Shown piece after piece: positions 8,475 through 14,781 of a DNA stretch of 14,968 nucleotides (positions are counted from its first letter, which is position 1; each line of letters opens with the position of its first letter). Location of the stretch: the NCBI GenBank assembly GCA_030621655.1, contig JAUXHH010000016.1:1-14968 (forward strand). Reading direction: 5' to 3'. The notes beneath the pieces were generated by a model. The model was not told the origin of the DNA and made no database searches. It was given only the letters and a program-made list of their open reading frames with translations. Source of the stretch: Desulfobacterales bacterium. GTDB taxonomy: Bacteria > Desulfobacterota > Desulfobulbia > Desulfobulbales > BM004. Both the position numbers and the translations under genes were made by a program.

Positions 8475-8495
8475 CTATTGTTCCAATAGTTTTTT
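8475..8495 (+). terminator. Hairpin followed by T-run, terminator-like, with no upstream plus-strand gene
   Basis: A perfect 6-base-pair stem (CTATTG with CAATAG), a 3-base loop, then six T residues. This is the shape of an intrinsic terminator for plus-strand transcription, though the stem is AT-rich and short. No plus-strand gene ends before it, so it may end an unannotated small RNA or be chance. Confidence 0.4.
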
Positions 8496-8583
8496 AATGA
8501 ACAGCTCATGACATAGATTTCAACCGATTTACTATAGCAGACCACATATTGAAGCATTTATACAGTTCGGGAAATTGATGTAC

Positions 8584-8673
8584 TCGTAAAAAGTCTCACG
8601 GCCGGTAACAGGACCTAATAAAATCAATAGGTTATAGGCGCAATACCTGTCCGCATCGTGTTTTTTACGATGC
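8584..8673. repeat. Nested inverted-repeat element of about 90 bases
   Basis: The outer arms TCGTAAAAA (8584-8592) and TTTTTACGA (8662-8670) are perfect complements of nine bases. Inside them are CGG/CCG and ACAGG (8608-8612)/CCTGT (8646-8650) pairs, allowing one long folded stem. The right arm can instead form a compact hairpin, GCATCGT (8653-8659) with ACGATGC (8667-8673) and a 7-base loop. It sits 60 bases upstream of the AP2-type gene. It could be a small mobile palindromic element or a folded RNA leader; neither is shown. Confidence 0.5.
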
Positions 8674-8732
8674 CGACAAAATTAGCACTTGAGAATTAAT
8701 AAGTCTGGAGATTGGACTTAGGGAGTAAATGC

Positions 8733-9170
8733 ATGATGGAGAATAAAAAGATTTTACTTGAAAAACATAAGGATATTGCCCGCATTGATCAGGATATAAA
8801 GCGAACCCATGGCTGGTATGTACGAGTTCGCTATCTGGGGAAAACCTATTCCAAGTTTTTTTCTGATCGGAAATGCGGGGGAAGGTACTCAAGCCTTCTT
8901 GCTGCTTTGGCATGGCGCGATAAAACTGAGATAAAGTTGGGTAAGCAGCGTACTAACAAACATATTGTCACAATCAGTAATTCAAAAACCGGTGTCGTGG
9001 GTGTGCGTCATAATACCAAACTTAACAGATATGAAGTGAGCTGGGTTACCGCATTCGGAAAACAGGGAAAAACATCTGTTTCAATTAACAAACATGGAAA
9101 TGCCAGGGCCTTTGCAATGGCCTGCAATATAAGAAAGGAAAAAGAAACTGAACGTTTGGCAGATGGTTAA
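8733..9170 (+). CDS. Small protein with two AP2-like DNA-binding domains
   Basis: A 145-residue basic protein. Two segments resemble the AP2 fold (three strands and a helix). The first, about residues 17-65, reads THGWYVRVRYLGKTYSKFF, then a GG turn and an alanine-rich helix ending AALAWRDK. The second, about 81-138, has SKTGVVGVRHNTKLNRYEVS with a helix ARAFAMACNIRK. AP2 domains bind DNA; bacterial copies occur alone or next to homing nuclease domains. No nuclease domain is visible here, so a DNA-binding or regulatory role is possible but unproven. The start ATG at 8733 has GGGAG seven bases upstream; an in-frame TTG at 8712 lacks such a site. It stands alone: a hairpin-rich intergenic region precedes it and a separate promoter follows before rplU. 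Confidence 0.72.
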   Translation: MMENKKILLEKHKDIARIDQDIKRTHGWYVRVRYLGKTYSKFFSDRKCGGRYSSLLAALAWRDKTEIKLGKQRTNKHIVTISNSKTGVVGVRHNTKLNRYEVSWVTAFGKQGKTSVSINKHGNARAFAMACNIRKEKETERLADG

Positions 9171-9194
9171 GCATAACTTGATAAGCAAAAGAAC

Positions 9195-9223
9195 TTGACA
9201 AAAAAACAGGCTTTGTTATTAAT
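9195..9223 (+). promoter_or_regulatory. Candidate sigma70-type promoter of rplU-rpmA
   Basis: A perfect TTGACA (9195-9200), then 16-17 bases, then TATTAA or ATTAAT (9217-9223), each matching four of six -10 positions. Transcription would start near 9230, leaving a leader of about 130 bases before rplU. It lies 24 bases after the end of the AP2-type gene, so rplU is probably transcribed independently of it. Confidence 0.6.
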
Positions 9224-9262
9224 ACATGTTTCTGAGTTTGCAGTATTAAAATCAATACAACC

Positions 9263-9333
9263 ATTAGTTTAGTTACTAATAACTTATTATAATTTCCGGG
9301 TTTAAAATACTCTATTCCACGAATAGACAGAGT
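9263..9333 (+). promoter_or_regulatory. Two stem-loops in the rplU leader
   Basis: The first is a perfect 6-base-pair hairpin, ATTAGT (9263-9268) with ACTAAT (9275-9280) and a 6-base loop. The second is ACTC-TATTC (9309-9317) pairing with GAATA (9321-9325) and GAGT (9330-9333) around a 4-base bulge. Both lie between the candidate promoter and the rplU Shine-Dalgarno sequence (AGGA at 9353-9356). Ribosomal protein leaders are often autoregulatory, and an L21 leader is known in Bacillus-type bacteria; resemblance to it was not established. Confidence 0.35.
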
Positions 9334-9363
9334 GCTTACTCTATTGATTATTAGGATAATATC

Positions 9364-9936
9364 ATGAAAGATTATGAAAAAATGACTGTTAAAGAGCTGG
9401 TTGATGAGTTGACCGGCCTTGGAGTTTCTTTTAATAAAAAATCACGTAAAGCAGAACTTCTTGAACTTCTTCTTGCTGAGACCAAAGGCGAGGGTAAAGA
9501 GTCAACACAAGGAGAAGACACTGCAAAGGCCGAGAAGAAGCCTGCTAAAAAAGAGGCTAAGAGCACTGAGCTCAAAAAGAGCACCCAAAAATCAGAACCA
9601 ACAGAGGATGGACCCGTTTATTCCGGTTATGCAATAATCCGGACAGGAGGGAAGCAGTACCAGGTATCAGCGGGTTCATTGGTACGTGTTGAGAAAATAT
9701 CCGGCAATGTTGGTGATACTGTTGAATTAAAAGACGTTCTGGCAGTTGTTGACGGCGACGATGCCAAGATTGGCCAGCCAACAGTTGAAGGTGCAGTGGT
9801 AACAGCTACAATTGTTGAGCAGGATAAAGCGAAAAAAGTCTTGGTCTTTAAAAAGAAGCGACGCAAAGGATATCGCGTCAAACGTGGTCATCGCCAGATG
9901 TTCACAGCTCTTAAGATTGCAGATATCTCAGTTTAA
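9364..9936 (+). CDS. rplU: 50S ribosomal protein bL21 with SAP-like N-terminal extension
   Basis: A 190-residue protein; normal bL21 is about 103. The bL21 core is residues 88-190: YAIIRTGGKQYQVSAGSLVR at its start, then GDTVELKDVLAV, and the basic KKKRRKGYRVKRGHRQ near the end, which contacts 23S rRNA. Ahead of it, residues 1-40 form a predicted two-helix segment (MTVKELVDELTGLGVSFNKK, then SRKAELLELLLAE) resembling SAP or Rho-N/HeH-type nucleic-acid-binding folds, followed by a lysine- and glutamate-rich linker (41-85). The extension looks genuinely translated: the ATG has a good AGGA seven bases upstream, and there is no alternative start near the core. It forms the head of the rplU-rpmA-obgE-proBA-nadD block. 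The domain call for the extension is by pattern only. Confidence 0.95.
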   Translation: MKDYEKMTVKELVDELTGLGVSFNKKSRKAELLELLLAETKGEGKESTQGEDTAKAEKKPAKKEAKSTELKKSTQKSEPTEDGPVYSGYAIIRTGGKQYQVSAGSLVRVEKISGNVGDTVELKDVLAVVDGDDAKIGQPTVEGAVVTATIVEQDKAKKVLVFKKKRRKGYRVKRGHRQMFTALKIADISV

Positions 9937-9982
9937 TAGAAGACTATTTGATAAATTATTGATAATTCATTGAGGTTTTATC

Positions 9983-10243
9983 ATGGCACATAAAAAAGCA
10001 GGCGGAAGTACACGAAACGGGCGTGACAGTATTGGTCAAAGACGTGGTGTGAAAAGGTTTGGCGGTCAGATTGTCAAGGCAGGGAATATCCTGGTTCGTC
10101 AACTGGGAACCAAAATACACCCTGGTACCAATGTTGGTCTTGGCCGCGACTATACCCTTTATGCAAAAATTGACGGTAAAGTTACGTATGAAGATTTTGG
10201 TCGTAAACGTAAACGTGTAAGTGTTTATCCTGTTGAAGCCTAA
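9983..10243 (+). CDS. rpmA: 50S ribosomal protein bL27
   Basis: An 86-residue protein of normal length. It begins MAHKKAGGSTRNGRDSIGQR, the classic bL27 N-terminus that reaches into the peptidyl-transferase centre, and continues with the typical IVRAG-like segment (GGQIVKAGNILVRQLGTK) and HPGTNVGLGRDYTLYA. There is no cleaved leader before AHKK, unlike in Firmicutes. A GAGG lies just before the ATG. It follows rplU by 46 bases and is followed by a terminator-like hairpin, so rplU and rpmA probably form a short transcript with partial read-through to obgE. Confidence 0.98.
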   Translation: MAHKKAGGSTRNGRDSIGQRRGVKRFGGQIVKAGNILVRQLGTKIHPGTNVGLGRDYTLYAKIDGKVTYEDFGRKRKRVSVYPVEA

Positions 10244-10260
10244 TTCTTAATATTTCTTAT

Positions 10261-10295
10261 ACTGGCTTAAAATGATAATTATGAGTCAGTTTTTC
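10261..10295 (+). terminator. Terminator-like hairpin after rpmA
   Basis: A stem of 7-9 base pairs (ACTGGCT at 10261-10267 with AGTCAGT at 10284-10290, one G-T pair, extendable by two more pairs) is directly followed by a run of T. This has intrinsic-terminator shape. The stem is weak, so it may only attenuate transcription into obgE. Confidence 0.55.
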
Positions 10296-10315
10296 TATAT
10301 TTGTCCTATCAGAAC

Positions 10316-10354
10316 AGGAGCGGCATGAATAATCTAAATATTCAAGTCGCTCTT
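10316..10354 (+). promoter_or_regulatory. Long hairpin between rpmA and obgE
   Basis: An inverted repeat of 15 pairs (including two G-T wobbles) with one A-A mismatch and a 7-base loop: GAGCGGC...TGAATA pairs with TATTCA...GTCGCTC. It is followed by TTTG rather than a clean T-run. It may be a second, bidirectional terminator or a leader structure for obgE, whose start lies 64 bases downstream. A further 6-base inverted repeat, TGCGAT/ATCGCA, is at 10363-10384. Confidence 0.55.
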
Positions 10355-10417
10355 TGTGATTCTGCGATTAATTAATACATCGCATGTAACTTTCTAAATC
10401 AACTGTAGATATCTGCT

Positions 10418-11425
10418 ATGGCTTTTATTGATGAGGCCAAATTTTTTGTAAAAGGCGGTGATGGCGGCAATGGCTGCGTCAGTTTCCGAAGGGAAAAGTT
10501 CGTCCCTAAGGGTGGTCCTGACGGCGGTGACGGCGGTGATGGTGGTGATGTAATTATCAAGGCATCAAGGCGTTTGGGATCCCTGATTGATTTTCGATAC
10601 CGGTCTCATTTTTCCGGCGAAAGAGGTTCCCATGGACAAGGCAAGAAAAAATATGGCAAAAACGGTGCTGACTGTTTCGTAAAAGTCCCGGTTGGATCGC
10701 TTATCAAGGATGCTGAAACAGATGAGGTGATAGCTGATCTCATCGAGGATGAACAGTATTTAATCGTGGCAAAAGGAGGGGATGGGGGCGGAGGCAATAC
10801 CCATTATACCACCAGTACGAACCGGGCTCCACGGATTGCCGGCAAGGGCAAACCAGGTGTTGAGCGCTGGCTGCGAATCGAGTTGAAACTTTTAGCCGAT
10901 GTAGGTCTGGTCGGTCTGCCGAATGCAGGTAAATCTACCCTTCTGTCAATGTTATCTGCAGCACAACCCAAAATTGCTTCTTATCCCTTCACGACCCTTG
11001 AACCGCATCTCGGAGTCATGCAGTTCGAAAATCATGCCCCTCATATTATTGCTGATATTCCAGGCCTGATTGAAGGAGCTCATAAGGGAGCAGGGCTGGG
11101 ACATAAATTTTTGAAACATATTGAAAGAACCAAAATACTCCTCCATATAGTTGACGCTTCCAAGACTATTGATGAGATCGTAGAGGATCACCAAACAATA
11201 GAGCAGGAACTCAGTAGGTTTAATGAGACTTTACTGAACCGTAGAAAGCTTATTCTACTCAATAAAATAGATTTACTTAAAGACAAAAGCCACTTTGAAA
11301 AACTCCTAAAGATTTTTGCCAAGAAGGATGTTTCTGTACTTGCAATATCTGCTTTAACAGGTTCAGGTATTCACGAACTAAAAAAATACTTGGTCAAAGT
11401 CCTTGAACAGTGGTTTGACGAGTAA
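10418..11425 (+). CDS. obgE: GTPase Obg/CgtA, ribosome assembly
   Basis: A 335-residue GTPase involved in late 50S subunit assembly and growth control, with a link to the stringent response in other bacteria. The N-terminal OBG domain (1 to about 158) is glycine-rich (KGGDGGNGCVSFRREKFVP, then a GGDGGDGGD run). The GTPase domain carries G1 GLPNAGKS (166-173), the G2 region SYPFTTLEP, G3 DIPG (213-216), G4 NKID (282-285) and G5 SAL (311-313). There is no C-terminal OCT domain or acidic tail, so it is the short form. The ATG is preceded by poor Shine-Dalgarno sequence. The usual order rplU-rpmA-obgE is kept, although 174 bases with two hairpins separate it from rpmA. Confidence 0.98.
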   Translation: MAFIDEAKFFVKGGDGGNGCVSFRREKFVPKGGPDGGDGGDGGDVIIKASRRLGSLIDFRYRSHFSGERGSHGQGKKKYGKNGADCFVKVPVGSLIKDAETDEVIADLIEDEQYLIVAKGGDGGGGNTHYTTSTNRAPRIAGKGKPGVERWLRIELKLLADVGLVGLPNAGKSTLLSMLSAAQPKIASYPFTTLEPHLGVMQFENHAPHIIADIPGLIEGAHKGAGLGHKFLKHIERTKILLHIVDASKTIDEIVEDHQTIEQELSRFNETLLNRRKLILLNKIDLLKDKSHFEKLLKIFAKKDVSVLAISALTGSGIHELKKYLVKVLEQWFDE

Positions 11426-11433
11426 TAAGTGCT

Positions 11434-11540
11434 TTAACCCGCATTTCTCACGACCATTTTAGCATTCAATAGTGAATGGTGATAGTCTGAGGGCATAGAA
11501 GATAGTATACGGATGTATCGGCTTGTGAGAAACCCGGGTT
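11434..11540. mobile_element. MITE-like element with terminal inverted repeats between obgE and proB
   Basis: The segment 11436-11540 is bounded by AACCCGCATTTCTCAC on the left and, read on the other strand from 11540, AACCCGGGTTTCTCAC: a 16-base terminal inverted repeat with two mismatches. Inside is a perfect hairpin CATTCA-ATAG-TGAATG (11463-11478). The first 77 bases (11434-11510) recur after nadD at 14782-14858 with three mismatches. It has no coding capacity. No clear target-site duplication was found. It sits 9 bases after the obgE stop and 56 bases before the proB start and is expected to be transcribed with them. The TIRs recall insertion-sequence ends; an IS1380-like origin is only a guess. 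Confidence 0.72.
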
Positions 11541-11596
11541 GGTGGTTTGTTCGATAGCTCCAAATATAAAATCAAGCAGAAGAGTGAAACCGCGCC

Positions 11597-12754
11597 ATGA
11601 CATTTCAGGTTGATAAAAAGAAGGGACTTGACCTGCGTAAATCTCACCTTGGTAAAACAAAACGTATGGTTGTCAAGGTCGGCAGTGCGGTTCTAACCGA
11701 TGAAAACGGGCTGAATCAGCAAGTAATGAAAAACCTCGCCCAAGAGGTTTCCTTCCTTGTTAAATCAGGGATAGAAGTAATAATCGTAAGTTCAGGCGCT
11801 GTTGCTGCCGGAAGAAAAAGACTTGGGCTGCAAATTGACAAAAAACTTGGGCTCAAGGAGAAGCAGGGAGCTGCAGCAGTTGGCCAAAGCAGTCTCATGC
11901 GCGCCTATGAAGATATTTTTGATCACTTGGGGTACAAAGTTGCCCAAGTACTTCTCACCCATGATGACCTTTCCAACAGAAACCGTTATTTAAATGTCCG
12001 CAACACCATATTAACCCTGCTTGACTGGAATATAGTCCCGATTATTAATGAAAATGATACTGTATCAGTCGAAGAGTTGCGTTTTGGTGACAACGATACC
12101 CTCGGAGCATTGATTACCAATCTTATTGAGGCTGATTTATTTGTTTGCCTTACTGATGTAGACGGGCTGTACACAGGAAACCCTAATGAGGATTTTGAAG
12201 CAAAACCTGTTCATACTGTTGCCAGAGTTGATAAGAAAGTAAAAGCCATGGCTGGAAATGTCGTCGGTGCTCTTGGTGCAGGCGGCATGCAGAGTAAAAT
12301 TCAGGCAGCACATATGGTCTCTGCCCGTGGCGGAAGTTCCTTTATCGGGTCAGGACGTACAAAAGCTATTCTGCATAAGCTCTTTGCATGTGAAGCAGTA
12401 GGAACTTTTTTCCTGCCCCAGGCAGAAAAAATGCAAAGCCGCAAACACTGGATTGCTTATGTTTTAAGACCCAAGGGATATCTTGTTTTGGATCGAGGTG
12501 CCTGCAAAGCCCTGGTGAAAGGCGGAAAAAGTTTATTGCCCTCAGGTATTTTAGAGGTCAGGGGAAATTTCAAGGTAGGTGCTTCTGTCCAGTGTCTTGA
12601 TGAAAAGGGAAAAGCCATAGCAACTGGATTGAGCAATTACAGTGCCGACGACCTCAATAAAATAAAGGGAATCAATTCTGTGCAGATTGAAAAGGCGTTG
12701 GGATATAAGGATAGTGACGAGGTAATTCATAGGGATAATCTGGTTGTTCTTTAA
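11597..12754 (+). CDS. proB: Glutamate 5-kinase with C-terminal PUA domain
   Basis: A 385-residue enzyme that phosphorylates L-glutamate to gamma-glutamyl phosphate, the first and feedback-inhibited step of proline synthesis. The amino-acid-kinase domain shows VVKVGSAVLT (25-34), VIIVSSGAVAAGRKRLG (61-77), IINENDTVSVEELRFGDND (149-167) and DVDGLYTGNP (187-196); the later glycine loop reads GAGGMQSKIQAA (227-238). Residues about 288-370 form the PUA domain usual in long ProB forms. The start is uncertain: the ATG at 11597 adds about 20 residues before the conserved core compared with many homologues and has only a distant AGAAGAG; the next in-frame ATG, at residue 24, would leave no residue before the core and lacks a ribosome site. 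It lies 40 bases before proA, so the two are co-transcribed. Confidence 0.96.
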   Translation: MTFQVDKKKGLDLRKSHLGKTKRMVVKVGSAVLTDENGLNQQVMKNLAQEVSFLVKSGIEVIIVSSGAVAAGRKRLGLQIDKKLGLKEKQGAAAVGQSSLMRAYEDIFDHLGYKVAQVLLTHDDLSNRNRYLNVRNTILTLLDWNIVPIINENDTVSVEELRFGDNDTLGALITNLIEADLFVCLTDVDGLYTGNPNEDFEAKPVHTVARVDKKVKAMAGNVVGALGAGGMQSKIQAAHMVSARGGSSFIGSGRTKAILHKLFACEAVGTFFLPQAEKMQSRKHWIAYVLRPKGYLVLDRGACKALVKGGKSLLPSGILEVRGNFKVGASVQCLDEKGKAIATGLSNYSADDLNKIKGINSVQIEKALGYKDSDEVIHRDNLVVL

Positions 12755-12794
12755 TAACGCAAATCAACAATAAAACAACTTATGGAGTAGGGAA

Positions 12795-14051
12795 ATGTCC
12801 GTTCAGAATACAGTTGAATCTTTGGCTGTTGCAGCAAGAAAGGCTGCCAGGGAAGTAGCCTCTTTATCCACGACCAGTAAAAATAATGTGCTGCTGCGCA
12901 TGGGTGAGGCACTTCAGGAGCAGAAGGACTATATCCAGGCAGAAAACGAAAAAGACCTGGCTAAAGGCCGTGAAAAAGGTTTATCCGCTGCTATGCTGGA
13001 CCGGCTGGACCTTTCTGATAAAGTTATTGAATCTATGATTGTCGGCCTCCAGGAGGTGATTGCCCTGCCTGATCCGGTAGGCGAGGTTGATGAGATGATC
13101 AAGAGGCCCAGTGGTATCATGGTCGGCAGGATGCGCATTCCCTTAGGTGTCATAGGCATGATATATGAATCCAGGCCCAATGTGACAGTCGATGCGGCCG
13201 CCCTCTGTTTAAAGGCTGGCAATGCAATCCTGCTGCGCGGCGGCTCAGAGGCAATCCATTCCAATCTGGCCCTGGCTAAAGTCTTGCAGGATGCCCTGGC
13301 CTCCGAAAAAATTACCCCGGCAGCAATCCAGGTTGTGCCGACTACTGATCGCGAGGCGGTGAATGTTCTGCTGTCTCTTGAGGAGTATATTGACCTGATC
13401 ATTCCCAGGGGCGGGGAGGGGTTGATCCGGTTTGTTGCTGAAAACTCCAGGATTCCCGTACTTAAGCATTATAAGGGTGTCTGTCATGTATTTGTCGATG
13501 CTGATGCTGACCTGGATATGGCGGTGAACATTGTCATGAACGGCAAAACCCAGAGGCCTGGGGTGTGCAATGCCCTGGAAACCCTCCTTGTGCACCAGGA
13601 TATTGCCTCTGCCTTTCTGCCGCTGGTTGCCTCCAAGCTTGTTGAGGCTGGCGTAGAAATGCGCGGTTGTCCCAGGACAAAGGAAATACTGCCGGATATC
13701 AAAGATGCTGTGGAAGAGGACTGGCCAGCCGAATTTCTCGATCTGATCCTTGCAGTCAAAGTGGTCAATGACCTGGATGCGGCCATGGACCACATTGATA
13801 AATATGGCTCCCAGCATACCGAGGTCATTGTCACCAAGAGTTATGCCAACAGCCAGCGTTTTATCAAAGAGGTTGATGCCTCAGCGGTGATGATCAATGC
13901 CTCTACCCGGTTCAGTGACGGCGGCCAGTTTGGCCTCGGCGCCGAGATCGGCATCAGCACCACCAAGCTGCATGCATATGGCCCCATGGGATTGAAAGAA
14001 CTCACTACCAGAAAGTTTATTGTCTATGGTGATGGTCAGGTGCGGACATAA
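12795..14051 (+). CDS. proA: Gamma-glutamyl phosphate reductase
   Basis: A 418-residue enzyme of normal length that uses NADPH to reduce gamma-glutamyl phosphate to glutamate semialdehyde, the second step of proline synthesis, in close partnership with ProB. Family marks are IPLGVIGMIYESRPNVTVDA (115-134), LKAGNAILLRGGSEAIHSN, the PRGGEGLIRFV loop, the catalytic cysteine in RPGVCNALETLL (Cys258), and the closing FGLGAEIGISTTKLHAYGPM with GLKELTT. A GGAG/AGGGA site precedes the ATG. By eye the gene is richer in G and C than its neighbours: sampled 60-base lines give 34 and 35 of 60, against 21 for a line in proB and 18 in late nadD. This may be ordinary variation or recombination. Confidence 0.98.
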   Translation: MSVQNTVESLAVAARKAAREVASLSTTSKNNVLLRMGEALQEQKDYIQAENEKDLAKGREKGLSAAMLDRLDLSDKVIESMIVGLQEVIALPDPVGEVDEMIKRPSGIMVGRMRIPLGVIGMIYESRPNVTVDAAALCLKAGNAILLRGGSEAIHSNLALAKVLQDALASEKITPAAIQVVPTTDREAVNVLLSLEEYIDLIIPRGGEGLIRFVAENSRIPVLKHYKGVCHVFVDADADLDMAVNIVMNGKTQRPGVCNALETLLVHQDIASAFLPLVASKLVEAGVEMRGCPRTKEILPDIKDAVEEDWPAEFLDLILAVKVVNDLDAAMDHIDKYGSQHTEVIVTKSYANSQRFIKEVDASAVMINASTRFSDGGQFGLGAEIGISTTKLHAYGPMGLKELTTRKFIVYGDGQVRT

Positions 14052-14086
14052 CCCATTTCAGTAATATTTAACCCCTTAGCTCGATT

Positions 14087-14773
14087 ATGGAGCATACAGA
14101 AGAAAAAAAGCAACAGATCGGCCTGCTGGGCGGTACCTTTGATCCGGTCCATAACGGGCATCTGGCTGTGGCCGACCATATCCAGCATGCCCTTGGTCTG
14201 GATACCATATGGTTTATTCCTGCAGCCACTCCACCCCATAAATTCAAACACGGTGATGGAGAACCGGTGACTGATTTTCAGGACAGGGTTGCCATGTTGG
14301 AAAAGGCCCTTACACCATCCGGCAAGTTTCAAATCAATCAGATTGAGTCTGAACGGACCTCGCCATCCTATTCCATTGAAACATTAATTGAACTTCGGAG
14401 AAGAACAGTATCAAATACTGAATTTTCCTTTATTCTCGGAGTTGATGCTTTTACTGAAATAGACACATGGGAAAGGTATGGGGAGTTAACAGATTTTGCT
14501 GATCTGGTGATAATTTCCAGGGGAGTAAACGATATTGGGATAGTGGAAAATATAATTCCCCAATATTTCCCTGATTATCAGACAGTTCCCCTAACAAATG
14601 TATGGTATTCTGAAGATCACAAAGGAGCCCTGATACTAGTGACAATGAAACCTGTGCCGATCTCGTCAACCATGGTCAGGGAAAAGGTCAGGCAAGAATT
14701 AGATTTTTCCGACCTTGTTCCTCCTGAGGTCGAAGAATATATACGAGTAAAAAAATTATACAGACATATCTGA
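14087..14773 (+). CDS. nadD: Nicotinate-nucleotide adenylyltransferase
   Basis: A 228-residue nucleotidyltransferase that joins ATP and nicotinate mononucleotide to make deamido-NAD, a step in NAD synthesis. The ATP-binding motif is GGTFDPVHNGHL (15-26). Other marks are FIPAATPPHK (43-52), SYSIETL (94-100), FILGVDAF and the closing ISSTMVREK (192-200). The ATG at 14087 is 35 bases after proA; no strong ribosome site is evident, so translational coupling is possible. In related genomes rsfS commonly follows nadD. Here a copy of the repeat starts 8 bases after the stop codon and no rsfS is visible before the window ends. Confidence 0.97.
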   Translation: MEHTEEKKQQIGLLGGTFDPVHNGHLAVADHIQHALGLDTIWFIPAATPPHKFKHGDGEPVTDFQDRVAMLEKALTPSGKFQINQIESERTSPSYSIETLIELRRRTVSNTEFSFILGVDAFTEIDTWERYGELTDFADLVIISRGVNDIGIVENIIPQYFPDYQTVPLTNVWYSEDHKGALILVTMKPVPISSTMVREKVRQELDFSDLVPPEVEEYIRVKKLYRHI

Positions 14774-14781
14774 ATTTCCAG

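Larger units (their letters stand above)
8204..8732. other. Gene-free divergent intergenic region, 529 bases
   Basis: This AT-rich stretch lies between the divergent mazG and AP2-type genes. No convincing protein-coding gene, tRNA or rRNA was seen. It must contain promoters for both neighbours, but no clear -35/-10 pair could be picked out. It contains a perfect hairpin with a T-run (8475-8495) and a nested inverted-repeat structure (8584-8673), listed separately. Open frames here are short and without coding character. Confidence 0.7.

Noticed and set aside
8430..8613. Long-range 8-base inverted repeat TCCTGTTA/TAACAGGA
   Set aside because: Short arms separated by 168 bases are likely chance in this composition.
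8712..8732. Upstream TTG start for the AP2-type protein (adds seven residues)
   Set aside because: GGGAG is placed seven bases before the ATG at 8733 and would lie inside the coding sequence if TTG were used.
10500..10560. GGCGGTGAC-like tandem triplets that look like a microsatellite
   Set aside because: They encode the conserved glycine-rich loops of the Obg domain, so they are explained by protein function.
11426..11596. Possible promoter (TATAAA at 11565-11570) supplied by the repeat for proB
   Set aside because: No acceptable -35 sequence lies at proper distance, so the box is probably chance in AT-rich DNA.
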